Positions 33,414 to 43,759 of a stretch of DNA of 64,000 nt are shown piece after piece. The notes under the pieces are model-generated. The model made no database searches. It saw nothing but the letters and a program-made list of their open reading frames with translations, and was not told the origin of the DNA. The position numbers and the translations under genes were made by a program. Origin of the DNA: Azolla caroliniana (taxonomy: Eukaryota > Polypodiophyta); the NCBI GenBank assembly GCA_043228905.1, contig JBHGNT010000007.1, forward strand, positions 12,586,001 through 12,650,000, in the 5' to 3' direction. Within the stretch, counting starts at the first letter, position 1; each line of letters opens with the position of its first letter.

Positions 33414-35647
33414 TCACTTCGGCATGGGATGTCTCTCCAATCCGATCCTCTTCCGGCATGCTTCCAGCTTGTCGGGTGTGAGCACCTTGGTCAGCATATC
33501 CGACCCGTTCTCGTCCGTGTGGATCTTCGTCAGCACGAACTCCTTGTCTTCTATCCTTTCCCGGATCCAGTGGTATCTACGCTGGATGTGTTTCGTCCGG
33601 GAATGGTAGGCCGCGTTCTTCGCAAGGTGGATGGCACTCTGACTGTCACAGTAGAGTCGGTACTCCTCCTGCTGGATACCGAGCTCTCTAATGAAGTCCT
33701 TCATGGTACTGAGGGTGATCTATTTATCACATATGTCGCCGTCGACATTGCCTCAGCCCAAAACCCCTTGGGTAATTTCGCATGCGCCAGCATACTCCGG
33801 ACCCTCTCCATTATGGTCCGGTTCATCCTCTCGGCCAGCCCGTTCAGTTCTGGCGTCTTCGGCACAGTAAACTCGAGCCGGATTCCCTTCGAGCGACAGT
33901 ACTCCTGGAACTGCCCCCGGTATTCCCCTCCGTTATCCGCTCGTATCGCTTTCAGCTTCTTGCCGGATTCCCTTTCCACTCTCGCGTGGAGTTCTTTGAA
34001 GACGGACAACACTTGGTCCTTTGTCTTCAACGGCGCCGTCCACAGCTTCCTGCTGTGATCATCAATGAAAGTCACAAAGTACTGGGCTCCGCCATGTGAC
34101 TTCGTTTCTACCTGACACACATCCGTGTGCACCAACTCCAATGGTGCGCTACGTCTTGTCGGTGGCCTTGAGTGGAAAGAGGTTCGGTTCTGCTTACCGG
34201 CCAGGCAATCGGTGCACTTCTCCAGGTGCACATGCTTCACTGGGATGAGGTTGTCTTCTGCAAGCCTCTTCATCCCCTTCTCACTCATGTGGCACAGTCT
34301 CTTGTGCCACAGCTCACCGGCAGTGTCGGCTGCCACGTTCAGCTCTTCCGGACATAACCGGGCATTCATCAGGTACAACGTGTTGACTTTCCGGGCCCGA
34401 GCCACTATCAGGCTCCCTTTGCTGAACTTCATGACACCGTTTCGGATGCTACCCGTGTAGCCTTCATCATCTAGCCTCCCGGCCGAGATCAGGTTCAATC
34501 GGACCTCCGGAACGTGTCGCACATCCTTCAGCAGCATCTTGCATCCGGTTGATGTCATCAGCCACACGTCTCCTATGCCGGCAATCCGGCATGTGCCTTC
34601 ATTTCCCATCCGGACACAGCCGTGCTCACCGGTTGCGTAGGATGAGAAGTATTTCTTCTCCGGGGTCAGGTGGAACGACGCTCCAGAATCAACCACCCAG
34701 GTCATCTCTACACCGGCAAGGTTCAGCTCCCTCTCTTCGGTAATGAGCATGATTTCTTCTTCACTTGCCGCGAGTGCCATCGTTCCTTTCCGGTCCTGCC
34801 CTCGCCGATCCGGACCTCTCCGGTCCGTGGCTCCCCGGTATGCACCGTTTCTCTCCGGTGACTTCTTCGAATCGGTGTCGTCGGCTCCGTTGTCCTTTCG
34901 GTAATGCCGACAATTCTTCCGGAAATGCCCCGGCTTCCCACAGTGGAAGCATGTGGGTCTTCCTCTTGACTGCGACCGGGTCCCCGACTTCTCCCGTCTT
35001 TGCGGACTCCGGTTCCATTGTCTTCCCCGTTCCGATTCGGTAAGCAGCGCCTTTGAGTCGGAGGCCGGTTCTTTGTCTCTCCGACGCGCTTCTTCGTTCA
35101 AAATACTTGTCTTTACCGTTTGTAAGGACAAGTTATCTTCGGTGCAGGAGGTGCTGAGAGTCACCACCAAGTTCTCCCAGCTTTCCGGCAATGTACACAT
35201 CAGGATGATGGCTTGCATTGCATCCTCCAACGGGAACTTGATCGCCGCAAGCTGATTCACGAATCCCATGAACGTGCTTACGTGTTCCACCATACTCTCG
35301 CCGTCCCGGTACTTGAGATTCACTATCTTCCTCATCAGGGAGGTCCGGTTCAACGCATTCTTCCTCTCGTAGAGGCCCGACAGCTTCTTCCACATCTCAT
35401 ATGCGTTGGTGTCGTTCGCCACATGTTGTAGGACGCTTACATCGACATATTGTCGGATCGTCGCTACGGCTTTCCGGTTCAGGAGCTTCCACTCCGACTC
35501 AAGTACCCCCTTCGGTATTTCCGACCTGTCAATCGGTTCATACAGGTCCCGAACAATCAGAAGATCCTCCATCTTGATCTTCCAGTCGGCGTAATTCTGC
35601 GCATTCAGCACCATCATCCCCGGCTGCCCGCTGCCGCCGCCTTCCAT
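33414..35647 (-). pseudogene. Copia Gag-Pol with 1840-bp deletion
   Basis: The first 648 codons (35647-33701) are open: Gag (QNYADWKIKMEDLL), CCHC knuckle CFHCGKPGHFRKNC, protease WVVDSGASFHLTPE, HKRLCHMSEKG, and the integrase core through NGLAERMNRTIMERV. The text then stops after INRSPSVP and joins, in another frame, the RNase H end (MKDFIRELGI, YCDSQSAIHLAKN, DMLTKVL). In F coordinates the missing block is 58397-60236, which removes the back of integrase, all of RT and the front of RNase H and shifts the frame. It cannot make its own RT and would need help from an intact relative. Confidence 0.93.
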
Positions 35648-35677
35648 TTTCTGCAGCAGTTCGCTCTGATACCAGTT

Positions 35678-36277
35678 TGTTAGGAATCAACCACACGATT
35701 AACCTTCTTCCCTCGGCCACAACCGAGTAAGCGCGAATCGATGCAGCAGAAAATAGGAACCACAAAGAGAAACAAAACGCGAACACACAGGGATTAACGT
35801 GGAAAACCCTAGACGGGAAAAACCACGGGAGTACAAGACTCCAAACCAACACTATACAGAGAAGTATACAATGGCGAGCTGCAAGGCGACGACCTTGAGC
35901 TCGCTGTCCTCGCCACAGGCGGCGGAAATACACAGAGGCGTCGACCTCTTCCTCTCTCACTCTCTATCCCTCTCTCTCTCTCACGGCTGCTCTCTCTTCA
36001 CACCTCTAGAGTGGAAAAACAGAAAAATGATAAGCAACAACAAAACTGTTTGCCCTAAGTCATATTTATACACATATGACTTTCGGGCTATTTACAAATA
36101 TAGCCTCAAGGGCCCTTGGCAAACATATTCACAAATATGTCCCCGCATCCGGATCCGTATCCGGGTACTCTTCATCCGGCTTCACACCGGGTATTCTTCA
36201 TCATCCGGTTCCGGGCTTGCCGTCATTCATCTCCGGACATCCGACCATCCCATCCGAAAGGGACCGTAAACCCAACA
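35678..36277 (-). repeat. 5' LTR of the deleted copia
   Basis: 600 bp, the partner of 32804-33403. The primer site lies just to its left on the plus strand (35664-35675). Confidence 0.96.
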
Positions 36278-36557
36278 GGAGGGAAACGACAAAAGCAAGA
36301 GAAAAAGAAGGAAACAAGAAAAGAAAAAAGAGGGAAAAAGAGAATGATAAGGGGCATTCGAGGAATTTTGAAAACCTAAGGGCATCCGAAGAATTTCGAA
36401 AAACATGATGGCATTGTCAAAATTTTAAAAAATCAAAGGGCACCTATGAAATGTCGAAAACTCATGAACCTAAAAGAAATGGACGCGATCGACACACAAC
36501 TCACAAAATCAACAAAAGGAACACACATACATACAACGTTTTTTTGACGACCCAAAT

Positions 36558-36780
36558 GATGTTACCGAAGTTCGTGATCCGACAGAACGGGAATGTTCGT
36601 GTCGCAGAAGAGTCGCTGACCGACGAAGATGTTCGAGTCAAGCGCTCCGATCGAGGGAGTTGATCGTTGATGTTACCAAAGTTCGTAAGTCGACAGAATG
36701 AGAATGTTCGTGACGTAGAAGAGTCGCTAACCGACGGAGATGTTCGAGTCAAGCACTCCGATCGAGGGAGTCGATCGTTG
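36558..36780. repeat. 111-bp direct duplication in X
   Basis: GATGTTACC starts at 36558 and 36669. The two units share AGAAGAGTCGCT, GATGTTCGAGTCAAGC and CTCCGATCGAGGGAGT, with scattered substitutions. Confidence 0.88.
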
Positions 36781-36873
36781 AAAGGACCGATGGAAGTTCC
36801 GGTCGAAGAAATATCATCATCAAGGCATGTGGGATTGACATGCAAGGCACTTTCCCACGGGCGTGCCATATTG

Positions 36874-37377
36874 TGTTACCCCGTACGAGATGTACGGAGA
36901 GTCAAGTGTGATGAGCGAGGGTCGAATGTTATCATGATGTTGTGTATGTGTAGGGGGTATAAATATAGTTGTGAGTCTATACATATGTGAACACATACAC
37001 ACGTGTGTGCATGTGGATGGATACGAGGAGGTGTGAGTGAGTGTCCAGTATGAATGCTCGAGGGGGCTTACACCCCTATGTATCTACCCCCTCTTGTACT
37101 ATTTAACCCCTTATTGGGAATGAATGAAATATGAATGAACATTTCTCTATCTCTCAATCTCTCTCTTGTCATCTCTCTCTTCTATCTCCCCTTACGTTGA
37201 ACCCCCTTGGGAGGGGGGTGGAGCCATTCTAGGCACCACCCCCCACCCCGCAATGCTTCTCAATGCACATGATCTCTCTTGCCATCAATCCCATACTCTC
37301 CATCATCATCATAACCACCATGTCTATCTTTATCATGATTATCATCGTCCTTAACCCTAACCCTAAAACGTATAACA
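36874..37377 (+). repeat. 3' LTR of X
   Basis: TGTTACCCCG to CGTATAACA, about 504 bp. GGTATAAATATAG (near 36957) looks like a TATA box. Two CCCTAA telomere-like units lie near 37352-37367. It is preceded by CCCACGGGCGTGCCAT, also found before the 3' LTRs of the gypsy family, and followed by TCGCC (37378-37382). Confidence 0.75.
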
Positions 37378-37382
37378 TCGCC

Positions 37383-38697
37383 GCTAACATTCTTCTTCCT
37401 CCTCCCGGTTGCTCCGGGGTTCGATTTGCCTTACCGGTGCTGCTTGTTAGTTTAGCAAGTTATATTCGCATTGGTCCATTGTGTGCGTTCTGGAGTGGCA
37501 TAACATGCACTATGTCCGCATGGTACATTCTATTGCCGAGTGCCCGGCATTGAGACAAGTCGTACATTGTATAGCTTGCCGAAACCGTAGGTCATCTTCT
37601 GTTGGTAATATACGTTGGAGTGCCCCCATTGTTAGCCACGAGCTTGTTTTCTCCATCTCCCTGGCCCTTTCTATGACTTGGTCGATCGTGCTGGTGCGGA
37701 AATCAATCACTGTGCACACCGTACGCAGGGGTTCCTTGAGTGCGGCTAGGAATATTGATTTCGCCTCCTCCACTGGTGGTGCCCGATTGAGCTGACTATG
37801 CATTCGCTGGAATCGGATTACGAGTTGCTGAATGGTTTCCGTAGGTTCCTGCCGTATGGTGTAGAATAGGTCGACCATCTCCAGTTGAACCACCTCTTTG
37901 TTGAAGAACTGTAAAAATCTGGTTTTTAAGTCCTCAAACATCGTGATGGTGCTGGGAGTGTGTGTCAAGCGCCATCGTGTGGCTGGTCCTTCCAAGGTCA
38001 TGCCGAACTCTGCAATCTTCGAGCGTTCCACTTTAGTGGCGGTCAAGCGTTGTGACACATGGTTTGCTTCCCATGTTTGCAGAAATGCATAGACATGAGT
38101 TGCTATGTCCGGATCATCCCGGTACTTGGGATATTGGAACGACATGTCGTCGTCCAGTATCGGAGGTCTCCCCTCTTCTTTCGAGGACGAAGGTCTTTCC
38201 TCCTCTTCTTTCAGTGTCAAAGGTCTTGCCTCCTCTTCTTTTGGTGACTCTCATGGCAGTGTCGGGAGTTGATCCGCCACTTGCCAATCTGGGGCTTCCA
38301 GTTTTGTTAATTCCGGTTGTGGTGTTGGCCAGGTATCTCATTGCTTGTTCTCGGGTCCGTCTAGGGTGTCGTGGCTACTACGGTAATTCGAATGGGCGTT
38401 GCATTCGCCATACGAATCCGATTCAAAGGCCGAGAATGGTTCCGAATCGCCTCCCCCTATCGCTAGTGCCTGCATGATGGATTCCGCATCCTGGAGACTG
38501 CTCACGCAGCTTCCTTCGTCCGGTTGGGAATTTTGCTGTCCGCTGAGTGACTCGGCGGCCACTCGGTGGATTACTTTGGAAAATGAGCGATCCGGACAGA
38601 TCTCTTCTGCCGCTTGTTGGAAAGCCTCTCGCTTCCGCAATTGTTCAGCAAGTCTTCTTGCTCGCTCCATAACCGGGTCGTTTGTTGGTCTAGTCAT
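37383..38697 (-). pseudogene. Gag of gypsy E (N-terminal and capsid part)
   Basis: The frame 38220-37510 has a capsid-type retrotransposon Gag domain: HVYAFLQTWEANHVSQRL, FGMTLEGPATRWRL, FEDLKTRFLQFFNKEV and ETIQQLVIRFQRMHSQL, ending in the CX2CX4HX4C knuckle CTTCLNAGHSAIEC. An upstream frame (38697-38338) encodes an acidic N-terminus starting at Met 38697. The spacer after the knuckle continues to 37383 with one stop and then resumes at 26880. At least one frameshift near 38230-38340 separates the two frames. Confidence 0.85.
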
Positions 38698-38730
38698 CCA
38701 TGCCCGCCGTTGTTCGCTACGTGAGTGCAG

Positions 38731-38747
38731 GAATCGTGGTCGCCAAA
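38731..38747 (-). other. Primer-binding-like site of gypsy E
   Basis: Minus-strand TTTGGCGACCACGATTC lies a few bases inside the LTR edge at 38753, the same core as in X. The matching tRNA cannot be named without a database. Confidence 0.55.
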
Positions 38748-38752
38748 AACTG

Positions 38753-39203
38753 TGTTATCACTAGGGCAAGACGATGGCCTAACACCGGGTGTCCCTCTGA
38801 GACACTTCACCAAAGGGTGTTGCAGTGAGATAGAGTTAGACCAATGGTTAATGGAACCCTAATGGGTACTAGCAGCAATATCATTAGTCACAATACACGC
38901 GTAGGATAATTTACACTTAGCACAAAACGGTAATTAACAATGATTTAGATAGAGAACAACAACACTCTATTAATTATCCGCTAATGCTTACAATCTAGCC
39001 GGCCCTTTTTATAGGTGTCTGGCTTTAGGTACAAACCGGTGCCAACCGACAACTGGCTACGAACCGGTCCGGATCCGGATTGGCATACCGATTCTGTGTC
39101 CGTCTGTTCGCTTCTCAAAATAATAAAAAATATATAATCAGCTCCCGGTTATTAATTATCCCCTCGTTTCCCATTCTGGACTTCCCTTGCCGGACGACTA
39201 ACA
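38753..39203 (-). repeat. 5' LTR of gypsy E
   Basis: TGTTATCACT to CGACTAACA, 451 bp, with the family core (CTAACACCGGGTGTCC, TTCACCAAAGGG, CTCTATTAATTATCCGC). The sequence beyond 39203 has no family resemblance, which fixes the LTR edge. Confidence 0.85.
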
Positions 39204-39372
39204 GTCATGCTAATATCCGGTGGTATGGGATGTTGGTGGTAGGTTGGCTATGTCCAGATCATAGCTCGGGGGTGGTCGGGTGGAACGGGTTCTTCTATCC
39301 AATCTATTTTCCTTCTTTTACTTTACTTTGGTCTATTGATTAGTAATAGACTCTTGACAATGGTATTAGAGC
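39204..39372 (+). repeat. LTR end and tRNA-Met primer site of element G
   Basis: CTTGACA at 39353-39359 is followed by TGGTATTAGAGC (39361-39372), one base off the initiator-tRNA-Met primer site. 39204-39359 would then be the end of a 5' LTR truncated by the insertion of E. No second LTR is seen. Confidence 0.5.
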
Positions 39373-40392
39373 ATTCACTAACAATTTTTTTTGTTGTTTT
39401 GATGTTTTTTGCGTGTGAGCGATGGGGATCTAACAAGGCTCGTCATACTCTTCACAGGATCAAAACAACATTCTTAACCCGGTATTCTTCTTTCTTGATC
39501 TCTCTCTCCTTTTCTATGATGCGTTCTTCTTGGTTGAATCAAATTTGTATCAAGTTTTATTTTCTTTCTTTCTACTTTCTACCATGATACAAATTTAATT
39601 ATTATTGTGCACCGGGCCGTGTGTGTTTGCACTAATCGCACACGCTCAAGTCATGGCCCTTTTCAATATTACGATGTATCTCCCGCTCCCCCCTCTCTTG
39701 AGCCATCTCTTAGAATAATAATTATTCTTGTGCATTGGGTCGAGCATGCTTACCTAATCGCACACACTCACCTCATGGCCCTTTTGGATATGATGTTGTG
39801 TATGCCACTCTTCCCTTTATTGAACCATCACTTGGCCGATTCTATGGGATGCTGTGGCCTTGACAAGGTGTATGTCGCCTACCTATGCCACTCTACTCTC
39901 TATTGAGCCATCACCTGACCGATTCTATGGGATGTGGTGGTCTTGAGGAGGTGCATGTTTACTACCCTAGGGTTTCTTACCTTATGGCATGCTTAATGTT
40001 CATACACCTAATTGATTATTATTCTACCTATTTTTTAATTACACAAGTTATATTCTCCCTTTCTTAAGATTTTCTTATGATTTCCATCTACCCACCCACA
40101 CTTCACTATTTTTTTTAACCTTAATTTTTATGTTCATCTACACTATTTACGTGTGTTTTCCTATTGGGTAACGATTTTGTGTAGTCTATTTTTTTCGTAT
40201 TAAGTGGGCATCATGCTGCTTTTTAAATATTTTTTCCAAAGTGTCCTCTAGGTTTAACTCATCTAATTGAGCCTTAGAACTCGATTAAAAACACATGAGT
40301 TCCCCTATTGATGTGATCAAAATTTCAAGCATTCATTTTGCTTGTGTATTTTTTGAACCTCCTTATTTATATTGCATACCCACAACTTGCAT
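39373..40392 (+). other. Untranslated leader of G with internal duplications
   Basis: AT-rich with no coding evidence. Two partial duplications are visible: a block with GCACAC...CATGGCCCTTTT at about 39606-39664 and 39730-39788, and one with GAGCCATCAC...CGATTCTATGGGATG at about 39824-39871 and 39903-39940. Confidence 0.5.
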
Positions 40393-41640
40393 CATGGAAC
40401 AAGTTTTGAACGTTGTTGGAGCGATCTCTCCGACCGAGACCTCTCAACTCCAATCCACATCTTGCACAAGTTGAGATCACTATTGAGAAATTGCTCACTA
40501 CTACCTTGAATCAATTGGCCGAAATGAGGCAAACCGTCTTTTGAAAAGAAATTCCAAGAATTGACTATTGAATCGAAGAAAGAAGGTGAACCTTCTTTCA
40601 TAGTAACGCCATTCAAGGGAGATAAGAAAGAAAGACTGAGGAGGCGATTAACACTTGCCTTGGTCGTCGGAAGTCTTACTTTGAGCTCCACCCCAAGCCC
40701 GATGCTATAAAAATTGGTTATGGCGGTCGTGAGTTAGGTGGCCGAGTTGTTGCTTGGTGGTGCGGCCTAAGGACTGCAAAGAACTTACCCACAACTTGGG
40801 AAGGTTTCGTTGATGTTTTTAAGAAACAATTTTTGCAACCACCTTCTCAAACTGAACAAGCGCAACACTTGCTCACGTTGTCGAGTAAGCCATTTACCTC
40901 TCTCGAGGATTACGTGCATCATGCTCGGACCAGATCCAAAAATCGGGACTTACGGGTGAGAAATGGTTTGTTGCTTGCTTTTTGAATGGTATTCCCAATG
41001 GTGATTACCATTGGATTTTCCATGGCAAGCACCCCACAACTTTCGAGGAAGCCTTCAACATTGTACTTCGGTACCATAGAATTTCCAAGAAAGACCACAA
41101 TAAAAATGAGTTCGCCAAAACTCTGAATGTCAAGTTCATTGGGAAACGTAAGCAATCCAGTGACACTCTTGACCGCGACTCCAAGAAACCGAACCTCTTC
41201 TGTGCATATTGCAAGAAGTGGGGCCACACAAAGGATACCTGTCGTCATCTTCAGAGGAAGTCAATGAACACCCTTCCTCAAGACAAATCTACGAGTCACA
41301 CAAGTGAGGTGTTTGATGTTGTTGAAGTTCATACCAACCACTTAAGTTCATGTGAATGCACTTTTCCTTCACATTTACTTGGACCTAATGATTTACTCCG
41401 AGCAGTCGGGTATATCAATCGAACACAAGCACATTCTTGTTTGATTCTGGTAGTTCTCTCAATTTTCTTAATGATCACTTTGTGCAGCAAATGGAACTCC
41501 ACAGAAGCACAAGTGATCATATCTATCAAGTTCACATGGCAAATGGAAGCGTTCAATACGTTAGTGGCATTGTTTGTCATCTTGAGAAAAAAAAAATCGA
41601 TTTTGGGGAATGGGGTGAGTGTAGTACAAGTGTCATTTAA
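40393..41640 (+). pseudogene. Gag-protease fragment of gypsy-like element G
   Basis: Decayed frames give YFELHPKPDAIKIGYGGREL, RVVAWWCGL, WEGFVDVFKKQFLQPPS and SLEDYVHHARTRSK, a capsid-type retrotransposon Gag domain. A CX2CX4HX4C knuckle CAYCKKWGHTKDTC follows (near 41205-41245), then a retropepsin start FDSGSSLNFLNDHFVQQ (41440-41490). It stops at 41640, and no RT or integrase follows. The knuckle, the DSG motif and the upstream primer site together support an LTR-element fragment distinct from the C/D/E/A family. Confidence 0.75.
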
Positions 41641-41659
41641 GATAAGGAGTGGGGGGAAC

Positions 41660-42054
41660 ATGTGAGGAGATGTTCTTTCCATTTGGGGGCTATTTTCCCC
41701 TCACATTGTTTTTGGCGCTTCCCCTCAAACCAACTCCTCTTACTCCTCTTCCTCTATCCCTCTGAGCTCTTCATCTCAGACATCCATGTCAGGTTTCTGG
41801 TTTTCCTCCAATGTAAGAGGTTTGTTAGGGTTTAGGGAGAATATCTCAGACATCCATGTTAGGTTTCTGGTTTTGAGTTGAGGATTTCTTGTTTTGTTAA
41901 GGTTTCTGTTTTAGGGTTTGAGCTGAGGATTAGAGACTGTTCTGAGGCCTCTTATAACAGCCAATAGTGACTTCTTCGAGAACGATTTTCTTGCTTCTTC
42001 CACCAATTGCAGTTTATCTCGTGGTGATTTGAGGCTTTTTCCACCGAGGCAAGG
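41660..42054. other. Spacer with short duplication, no gene seen
   Basis: ATCTCAGACATCCATGT..AGGTTTCTGGTTTT occurs twice (near 41774 and 41842). No motif or credible frame. Confidence 0.5.
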
Positions 42055-42308
42055 ATCCTTCCACCGAATCGAGGCGGCATATCACACAGATTCAAGGCTT
42101 CCTCCACCATTGGAGGTTCCTTCCACCAAATTGAGGCGGCATATCACACAAATTCAAGGCTCCCTCCACCATTGGAGGTTCATTCCACCAAATCGAGGTG
42201 GCATATCACACAGATTTAACGCTCCCTCCACCATTGGAGGTTCCTTCCACCAAATCGAGGCGGCATATCACACAGATTCAACGCTCCCTCCACCATTGGA
42301 GGTTCCTT
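42055..42308. repeat. 62-bp tandem repeat, four units
   Basis: GAGGCGGCATATCACACA-type cores begin at 42071, 42133, 42195 and 42257. Each unit also carries the near-palindrome CCTCCACCATTGGAGG. The period is not a multiple of three, so the open frame across it (42029-42352) is not a peptide repeat. Confidence 0.93.
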
Positions 42309-42530
42309 TCCAGTACTACATTTCAGAACTATTTTTTCATTTTCAGTACTAAATGTTTTCATTTCTAAAAATTTGTGAATAAAGAAATGTTAATTGTCAT
42401 CTTTGATCCATAATTCTAATGTCCAAAACGAATTATTTCTCACTTTGCAGCCGCATTTAAAAACATTTTATTGTGATTTCTTAGTGTAGTCTATATAACA
42501 TTAACTACTCTTGCAAGACACTTAATTTTT

Positions 42531-42929
42531 TTGGATAAATCTAGTGACCAAATGGGGATCCCCAACGAGAGTGAGTTGTCAAGTAACTCATGTATATCTG
42601 AAAGGACCAAGAGACGAGTGGTTCTTCACATAGCCTGTTATTTGGTAGAAATAACGAAGAGATTTGGCGAAGAGGATCGTAGGGATATTATATGTAGAGT
42701 ATTACACCATCAATGTTTGAATGAAGACATGGGGAGAATAAAATTTAGGGACCAATGTGTTTCAGAAGAGATTGTAGAGTCTATGAAGTCATCCCTAGAC
42801 TTAGTGAAAGGTGTAGAGAGCATAGACAATCTTGTTGCAAAGAGGGAAACCCTACACATGGTTGTGAACGGTGCGAGAGAAAAAAAATATAGTGATACTA
42901 AAGTTGCCAACATACATTTCCCCACTTGA
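42531..42929 (+). CDS. Hypothetical 132-codon frame
   Basis: Open from Met to stop with balanced amino-acid use, Ser/Lys/Glu-rich: ERTKRRVVLHIACYLVEITK, DRRDIICRVLHHQC, and a helical C-terminal half. I do not recognise it. It could be an exon fragment captured by a repeat or chance. No partner gene or splice context is convincing, and the next 20 bp lead into a minus-strand LINE tail. Confidence 0.3.
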   Translation: MDKSSDQMGIPNESELSSNSCISERTKRRVVLHIACYLVEITKRFGEEDRRDIICRVLHHQCLNEDMGRIKFRDQCVSEEIVESMKSSLDLVKGVESIDNLVAKRETLHMVVNGAREKKYSDTKVANIHFPT

Positions 42930-43200
42930 TTGTGCCTTGCATCTGGCATAATTGCAATAGGCAGCCAACCCCCCGCCATATTTGATGGGTCTCTGGGCAG
43001 TCCCACACACCGTATCGGATTGATTCTATTGCATTTGGGCATGCTACACAATTAGGAGAGCTAAGGTTCCCACTCTGCCATGCTCCAACCGGCAGTGACT
43101 TATGTATTAATAGCCATTAGAACGTGGTAAATCACCTTGCATGTAGTTTCCAGATTTTCTGCCAAAACTTGGTGATAATTGTGTGAGGAACATGATGTGT
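42905..43200 (-). pseudogene. LINE C-terminal zf-RVT-like fragment
   Basis: A minus-strand reading gives ITKFWQKIWKL, WLLIHKSLPVG, then CVACPNAIESIRYGVWDCPETHQIW, parallel in layout to the plus-strand LINE end at 54870-55075 (MLKFWKQFW, WLMIHYALPVG, CVMC...WEC). Stops are present. A fragment of a second L1-type LINE. Confidence 0.65.
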
Positions 43201-43359
43201 GCCAGACCTTTGTAAATTTTTTATAGTATTTGGAAGAAGCACCACATCATTTGGGTACAACAAAAGCATTCTTCTTCAATAATAACTTCTTCAATGCATA
43301 GACCAAATATAATAACTATATTCTCGATGATAAAGTTACTTCTTCAATGCATTCTTCTT

Positions 43360-43750
43360 TTAGAAACGTTGGCAACTTTTTGTTCTAATTTACCTATGCA
43401 TAGACCAATTAGAGTTGGTGAGAGTGAGAATCCTTACATAATACCAATGGTGCTACTAAAATAATTTGAAATTCAATTGTTTATATGCACTTCAAATTGA
43501 AACTGTATATTCACACGATACCCTAATTTCTCCTATGCACCTCCAAAGATGCTCATGAGTTACCATATCAAACGCTTTTATACCAATAGATTATAGAAAT
43601 TGAAATTGTATATTCACACGGTACCCTAATTTCTCCTATGCACCTCCAAAGATGCTCATGAGTTACCATATCAAAAGCTTTTATGAAGTCTACAAAGCAA
43701 CAATATAAACACTTACCTCTCAAGTGATTTTCTTCTATACCATGTGAAGG
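43360..43750 (-). pseudogene. LINE reverse-transcriptase fragment with internal duplication
   Basis: Minus-strand reading: CFVDFIKAFDMVTHEHLWRC, IRVPCEYT, then after the duplicated part LSPTLIGLCIGKLE. The DFxKAFD motif is the first catalytic Asp region of non-LTR RTs. A 104-bp block is directly duplicated (about 43495-43586 and 43599-43690). Its wording differs from the LINE at 45640-55200, so it is another LINE type. Confidence 0.72.
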
Positions 43751-43759
43751 GTGACATGT

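Larger units (their letters stand above)
32804..36277 (-). mobile_element. Ty1/copia element, minus strand, internally deleted, young
   Basis: Two 600-bp LTRs with one visible difference, flanked by GGAGG (32799-32803 and 36278-36282). The primer site TGGTATCAGAGC on the minus strand is at 35664-35675 and the polypurine tract at 33404-33414. Same family as F and H. The internal region is 2274 bp, versus 4114 bp in F, because one 1840-bp block is missing. Confidence 0.95.
30893..37377 (+). mobile_element. Element X: non-coding LTR element, plus strand
   Basis: It has a truncated 5' LTR, a primer-like site at 31045, about 2.3 kb of internal sequence with no gag or pol homology, and a 3' LTR (36874-37377). 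It shares features with the gypsy family: the primer motif TTTGGCGACCACGAT, an LTR end ATAACA, a TGTTACC start and a CCCACGGGCGTGCCAT block just before the 3' LTR. It is therefore probably a non-autonomous relative. It hosts the copia at 32804-36277. The right edge borders TCGCC (37378-37382). Confidence 0.7.
20478..39203 (-). mobile_element. Ty3/gypsy element E, minus strand, split by an insertion at 26881-37377
   Basis: The 5' LTR is 39203-38753, followed by a primer site, gag (38697 to 37383, continuing at 26880), protease, RT, RNase H, integrase and the front of the extra ORF (22315 to 20478). The 3' LTR is missing because the element runs into D. The gag reading frame is colinear across the insertion if one copy of TCGCC (26876-26880 or 37378-37382) is removed, so the interruption is a true 5-bp-duplication insertion. 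Confidence 0.85.

Noticed and set aside
33202-33609. Plus-strand frames repeated at 33202 and 36076
   Set aside because: They are antisense readings of the duplicated copia LTR, which explains the duplication.
2279-39203. C and E as one element with paired LTRs at 2279 and 38753
   Set aside because: The two LTRs are the same subtype but clearly diverged, the flanks differ (TGGGT versus GTCAT), and the gag-pol order between them would require two complete extra-ORF sets.
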